Assembly: GCA_036677805.1 (NCBI GenBank)
Contig: JAVBVS010000031.1
Coordinates: 49,310-113,309, forward strand
Direction of reading: 5' to 3'
Length of the DNA stretch: 64,000 bases
Source: SIG78 sp036677805
GTDB lineage: Bacteria; Verrucomicrobiota; Lentisphaeria; Victivallales; Victivallaceae
Shown piece after piece: positions 60,546-64,000 of the stretch. A program made the position numbers and the translations under genes. How positions within the stretch are numbered: the stretch's first letter is position 1; the number at the start of each line of letters is the position of its first letter. The notes below the pieces were generated by a model. That model had not been told where the DNA came from. It searched no databases and worked only from the letters and a program-made list of their open reading frames with translations.

Positions 60546-61157
60546 ATGTGGGGTTTGAAAAATCTGTTTCGTAATCGTTCGGGCCGGACGGCGCGCAACC
60601 GTTATCTTGACGTGCACGGCTGGTATCTGAGTCGCGACCGCAACAAGGCGATGACGTTGGATACCCACAGCGCGCCGCTTCTGCCTTACAGTCTGGCGGA
60701 TCTGCTGGAAGAACGCCTGCGGCAGACGCATCAGGCTTTTGTCCGGCAGGATATGCACACCTACCGCTGGCTGCTGTACCGGGTGTCGCGGGTGTCGAGC
60801 GCCAATGTCGCGATGCACCGGGTGGGCAATTCCCGGAAAGGGCGGTTCGAGCGGAATGAGGATTTTTCGCCGGAAGCGTTGACGGAATACATGACGGCAC
60901 ATATGGCGTGCTTCGACCTCATGCTGTTCGACGGACCGGCAAAATTGCCGTCGGCGGAAGTCATGCTCAAGGGACTTGCCCCCGGTGGTGTGATGGTACT
61001 GATCAACAATGATCGGGATGAATACGATTTCGGGAAAACCCGGGATTTTTTTGCGGCGAAAGGATTTCGGGCCATCATGTTCCGCAATCCGGCGCCGCTG
61101 TATCAGGAATTGACGGCGGTACTGCTTTACCGGCCGGGTAACGGTTTCGGAATTTGA
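60546..61157 (+). CDS. Hypothetical protein, possible methyltransferase-like fold
   Basis: A 203-residue protein starting at ATG 60546 (GAGG five bases upstream; ATG 60516 is an alternative). The N-terminal half is basic. The C-terminal half, FDLMLFDGPAKLPSAEVM then APGGVMVLINND and the ending LTAVLLYRP, follows the strand-helix order of a class I methyltransferase, but the glycine-rich SAM loop is not visible. No signal peptide. It directly follows the malic enzyme and overlaps the next frame only if that one uses a far upstream start. Function unknown. Confidence 0.6.
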   Translation: MWGLKNLFRNRSGRTARNRYLDVHGWYLSRDRNKAMTLDTHSAPLLPYSLADLLEERLRQTHQAFVRQDMHTYRWLLYRVSRVSSANVAMHRVGNSRKGRFERNEDFSPEALTEYMTAHMACFDLMLFDGPAKLPSAEVMLKGLAPGGVMVLINNDRDEYDFGKTRDFFAAKGFRAIMFRNPAPLYQELTAVLLYRPGNGFGI

Positions 61158-61240
61158 GTCGGGCCGGTCGATTGGAGCATGAGGCCGTCGGAGCCGGGCG
61201 TATTCGAAATAATCGGGATAATGGGAAGGAGAGGGTGAAC

Positions 61241-62032
61241 GTGAAGCGGACAAGAATGATTTTGATGCCGGTTTTGGCCGGGGTGCTGGGGGCGATGGCG
61301 GGATGTGCTTCGGCCGGAAACGAGGTGTCCGAGCCTCAGATCCCGCATGCGGTGATCATGCAGACGACGCTGCCGGTCAAAGTCGACGGCGCGCTCGACG
61401 ATGCCGCCTGGGCGCTGACTCCGGGGTTTGCGTTGGAACGGATCGACAATTATTCCGGACTGCCGACGCTGGAAGCCGCGCGTTATGCCAAGGATCCCTT
61501 CGAACAGGCGGTGGTCAAGTTTCTCTATGATGACAAATATCTCTACGTGGCCTGCGCGCTGGAAGACAGCGATGTGATCGCCTACAAGAAGCAGGATCAG
61601 GAAATGCTTTTCCGCGACGGCGATCTGCTGGAAATCTTCATCAAGCCGGTCAAGGCCAACTGTTATTGGGAAATGTATGCCGCGCCCAACGGCGCCAAAA
61701 GCAGTTTTTATTATCCGGGCGGCATCTGCGGGGTGGAAGAGTTCTTCACGGCGGACAAGCTGATGCCGGGCTTCGAGGTTGCGGCGCGGGTCGGCGGCAC
61801 GCTGAACAAGCATGACGACCGCGACACCGGCTGGAGCGCCGAGATGAAGATTCCGTTGTCGGAACTGAGCAAATACGGGGTCAAATTCGGCCCGGGTTCC
61901 GAATGGACGATCATGGCGTCCCGCTATAATTATTCTTCGGGATTGTATGGGCTCCAGCCGTCGAGTTTCCCGCGGATGCCGACTTTCGGCTATCATTCGC
62001 GGGAATACTACGCGCCGGTCGATTTCCGGTAA
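61241..62032 (+). CDS. CBM9-like carbohydrate-binding lipoprotein
   Basis: A 263-residue lipoprotein whose signal peptide ends LGAMAGC (C22). The mature domain matches the pattern of CBM9/DOMON-like proteins: LPVKVDGALDDAAWALTPGF at the start, VKFLYDDKYLYVACALEDSDV, RDGDLLEIFIKP and WSAEMKIPLSELSKYGVKFGPGSEW. Such domains bind sugars or haem-like ligands at the outer membrane. GTG 61241 is taken as start because AAGGAG lies nine bases before it. A terminator hairpin follows. Confidence 0.8.
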   Translation: MKRTRMILMPVLAGVLGAMAGCASAGNEVSEPQIPHAVIMQTTLPVKVDGALDDAAWALTPGFALERIDNYSGLPTLEAARYAKDPFEQAVVKFLYDDKYLYVACALEDSDVIAYKKQDQEMLFRDGDLLEIFIKPVKANCYWEMYAAPNGAKSSFYYPGGICGVEEFFTADKLMPGFEVAARVGGTLNKHDDRDTGWSAEMKIPLSELSKYGVKFGPGSEWTIMASRYNYSSGLYGLQPSSFPRMPTFGYHSREYYAPVDFR

Positions 62033-62053
62033 GCGAAGGCGATTTTCCGATCG

Positions 62054-62089
62054 GGCCGGTTGCGCGATAGTGCGGCCGGCCTTTGTTTT
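62054..62089 (+). terminator. Intrinsic terminator after the CBM9-like gene
   Basis: A 12-bp stem (62054-62065 with 62070-62081, three wobble pairs) with loop GATA, then TTTGTTTT. Confidence 0.8.
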
Positions 62090-62268
62090 AATGCCATTTT
62101 CCGGTCGTCCGGGTAAAATCCGACTTTGGTTGCTGACACGCGACAGTTTTTTTCATTCCGGCACTTGCATTATGCCCGGAACAATGTATTTTGAATGGAG
62201 AGACCCCGCCCAGACGGGGCCTGCCGGAGACATTTTTCCAAATCTTTGAATCGGGGAGTTTGACCGTA

Positions 62269-63150
62269 ATGTTCATCGATATCCACGGCCATGCCGTGCA
62301 AGAGGAGACCTGTCCGCATCCGTTGACCGGAAAACAGCTGATTTCCACGCCCGAGGTGCTGATTCGGCGCTACGACGCCGTCGGCATCGAGCGGGCGGTG
62401 CTGTTGCCGCTGCTCAATCCGGAAAATACTCATATCATGCAGTCCAATGAAGAGGTATTGCGCATGGCCGGCAACTTTCCCGGCCGGTTCATTCCCTTCT
62501 GCAACCTTGATCCGCGCGCGATTTACAATCACTGGCGCGCGCCGTTGCGTGATGTGCTGGAGTATTACCGCGACAAGGGCTGCAAGGGCATCGGCGAGGT
62601 GTGCGCCAATCTGCCGATCCTCGATCCCCGGGTCCAGAATCTTTTCGCCGCCGCCGAAGGGGCGGGGCTGCCGCTGACCTTCCATCTGGCGCCTTATGCC
62701 GGGAATCTGTACGGGCTGATCGACGAGGCGGGCCTGCCGCAGCTGGAAGAGTCGCTGAAACGTTTTCCGAAACTCAAATTTTTCGGCCATTCCCAGACTT
62801 TCTGGGCGGAAATGGGCGCCAATCCGACGCTGCTCGACCGCCTGGGCTATCCCAAGGGGGCGATCGCCGAAGACGGACGCATCGCCATATTGATGCGGCG
62901 CTATGAAAATCTCTACGGGGACATTTCGGCGGGTTCGGGCTGGAATGCCCTGAACCGCGACCGGAAGTTCGCGGCGAGGTTTCTGAATGAATTCCAGGAC
63001 CGGCTTTTCTTCGGGACCGACATCTGCGCTCCGGATACGGCCACACCGCTGGTGGACCTGCTTCTGGAAATGCGGAAAAATGGGGAAATCAGCGAACCCG
63101 TGTTTCAGAAGGTGGCGCGCGAAAATGCAATTCGCGTGCTGGGGCTTTAA
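62269..63150 (+). CDS. Amidohydrolase-2 family protein, copy 1
   Basis: A 293-residue TIM-barrel metal hydrolase or decarboxylase of the amidohydrolase-related group. Metal ligands are in order: H6 and H8 (DIHGHAV), E110 (GIGEVCANLP), H139 (TFHLAPYAG), H174 (FFGHSQTFW) and an aspartate in LFFGTDIC near residue 260. Related proteins act as decarboxylases, lactonases or uronate isomerase-like enzymes. ATG 62269 has GGGGAG upstream. A second copy begins exactly 909 bases downstream with long identical stretches. Confidence 0.85.
   Translation: MFIDIHGHAVQEETCPHPLTGKQLISTPEVLIRRYDAVGIERAVLLPLLNPENTHIMQSNEEVLRMAGNFPGRFIPFCNLDPRAIYNHWRAPLRDVLEYYRDKGCKGIGEVCANLPILDPRVQNLFAAAEGAGLPLTFHLAPYAGNLYGLIDEAGLPQLEESLKRFPKLKFFGHSQTFWAEMGANPTLLDRLGYPKGAIAEDGRIAILMRRYENLYGDISAGSGWNALNRDRKFAARFLNEFQDRLFFGTDICAPDTATPLVDLLLEMRKNGEISEPVFQKVARENAIRVLGL
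62563..62618 (+). repeat. 56-base exact repeat shared by the two amidohydrolase genes
   Basis: Identical to 63472-63527, spaced 909 bases, including third codon positions. Confidence 0.95.
62744..62816 (+). repeat. 73-base exact repeat shared by the two amidohydrolase genes
   Basis: Identical to 63653-63725, again spaced 909 bases, within genes that otherwise differ at many positions. Confidence 0.95.
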
Positions 63151-63177
63151 CCTGCATTTTTGGAAAAGGAAAGCATC

Positions 63178-64000
63178 ATGTTCATCGACATTCATGTCCA
63201 CACCAGAATGTACCCGGGCGCGCCGCGCATTCTCGGCGACCAGATGACCTACGCGACTCCGGAAGAATTGCTCAATGGTTACGATGAAGTCGGCATCGAG
63301 CGGGCGGTGCTGCTGCCGGGCGTCAATCCCGAATGTTCCTACGTGCCGCAATCCAACGAAGAGGTGCTGGAGCTCGCCCGGCGCCATGACGGACGGTTCA
63401 TCCCTTTCTGCAACATGGATCCGCGGGCGATGACCAACAGCATTCAGGCGCCGTTCGACTGGCTGTTCAAATATTACCGCGACAAGGGCTGCAAGGGCAT
63501 CGGCGAGGTGTGCGCCAATCTGCCGATGCTCGATCCTCTGGTTCAGAATATGTTCAGGGGGGCGGAGGCCGCCGGGCTGCCGCTGACCTTCCACCTGTCG
63601 CCCTTCGTCGGCTACAGCTACGGCCTGGTCGACGGGGCGGGATTGCCGCAATTGGAAGAGTCGCTGAAACGTTTTCCGAAACTCAAATTTTTCGGCCATT
63701 CCCAGACTTTCTGGGCGGAAATGGGGGCCAATCCGACCATCATCGAACGGATGGGCTATCCCAAGGGTGAGATCAAGGAGGAAGGGCGGGTACCGCAGCT
63801 GATGCGCCGCTATCCCAATCTCTACGGCGATCTGTCGGCCGGTTCCGGCTGCAACGCATTGACCCGGGACCGCGCCCATGCGGTGAAATTCCTGAATGAA
63901 TTTCAGGATCGGCTTTTCTTCGGCACGGATATCTGCCAGCCGACCATGTATACGTTGCGTCCGCTGGCGGAATTCCTGCTGGATTTGCGCCGGACCGGAG
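63178..64000 (+). CDS. Amidohydrolase-2 family protein, copy 2 (runs off window)
   Basis: Frame open from ATG 63178 (AAAGGAAAG upstream) to the window edge, 274 codons with no stop. It aligns with copy 1 without gaps: DIHVHTRM for the first histidines, GIGEVCANLPM, TFHLSPFVG, FFGHSQTFW and LFFGTDICQP, so all metal ligands are kept. It differs at many surface positions and in the C-terminal helix. The pair could be subunits of one enzyme or have two substrates. The intervening gap is only 27 bases, so they are co-transcribed. Confidence 0.87.
   Translation, partial: MFIDIHVHTRMYPGAPRILGDQMTYATPEELLNGYDEVGIERAVLLPGVNPECSYVPQSNEEVLELARRHDGRFIPFCNMDPRAMTNSIQAPFDWLFKYYRDKGCKGIGEVCANLPMLDPLVQNMFRGAEAAGLPLTFHLSPFVGYSYGLVDGAGLPQLEESLKRFPKLKFFGHSQTFWAEMGANPTIIERMGYPKGEIKEEGRVPQLMRRYPNLYGDLSAGSGCNALTRDRAHAVKFLNEFQDRLFFGTDICQPTMYTLRPLAEFLLDLRRTG

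Noticed and set aside
1..64000. CRISPR arrays, insertion sequences and prophage
   Set aside because: No regularly spaced direct repeats, transposase genes or phage structural genes were seen.

Overview
The window is GC-rich, densely coded chromosomal DNA from a Gram-negative bacterium. Lipid A (lpxA), Tol-Pal, Mla and murein (murC, murD) genes show the two-membrane envelope. A prepilin-like protein with the H-X9-DG C-terminal motif, a GntR/Gfo-Idh/DUF4380 sugar locus, tandem amidohydrolases and a giant beta-repeat protein together fit the Lentisphaerota/Verrucomicrobiota (PVC) group, most likely a Victivallales-type organism. This placement is inference; the window contains no rRNA or tRNA.

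Layout. 1-4.5 kb: an edge membrane protein, hisB with tolQ-tolR, then hisC and pal on the other strand. 4.7-12.05 kb: a tight six-gene operon for an energy-converting-hydrogenase-related (Ehr) membrane complex. Its large subunit has lost both Ni-Fe cysteine motifs and its ferredoxin and small subunits are fused. 12-24.9 kb: a reductase-type SDR, a TPR lipoprotein, murD, an exonuclease, a membrane protein with a HEPN-like motif, radC, an RNA m5U methyltransferase, a lone receiver protein, murC, an MsbA-type exporter and a DegT aminotransferase. 25-29.1 kb: hisF, a divergent SAH-hydrolase-like protein, an SAH/MTA deaminase and nadA. 29.2-34.1 kb: DUF4380, GntR regulator, Gfo/Idh oxidoreductase, GNAT and phosphofructokinase.

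34.4-42.2 kb is the strangest region: a gene-free G-rich stretch that can fold into many hairpins, an 82-residue protein, an uncertain reading frame, and a giant repetitive protein of about 2150 residues closed by two strong hairpins. 42.2-49.5 kb: prepilin-like protein, tgt, DJ-1/PfpI, xerD-type recombinase, pgi, an ECF-sigma operon and a NUDIX hydrolase. 49.5-57.2 kb: a GnnA-like oxidoreductase divergent from pyrH-lpxA, an FKBP, hpf, a HAD phosphatase and mlaE-mlaF-mlaD. 57.3-64 kb: metX-metW-malic enzyme, a protein of unknown function, a CBM9-like lipoprotein and two tandem amidohydrolases, the second cut by the window edge.

The genes join up in several ways. Outer-membrane upkeep appears four times (Tol-Pal, Mla, lpxA/GnnA-like, MsbA/DegT). 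Histidine genes are scattered as single copies (hisB, hisC, hisF). metX-metW and the SAH-related pair both touch methionine and methyl-group metabolism. Start codons were adjusted by ribosome-binding sites where the longest frame looked wrong. All family names come from motif reading by eye, not from a database search.
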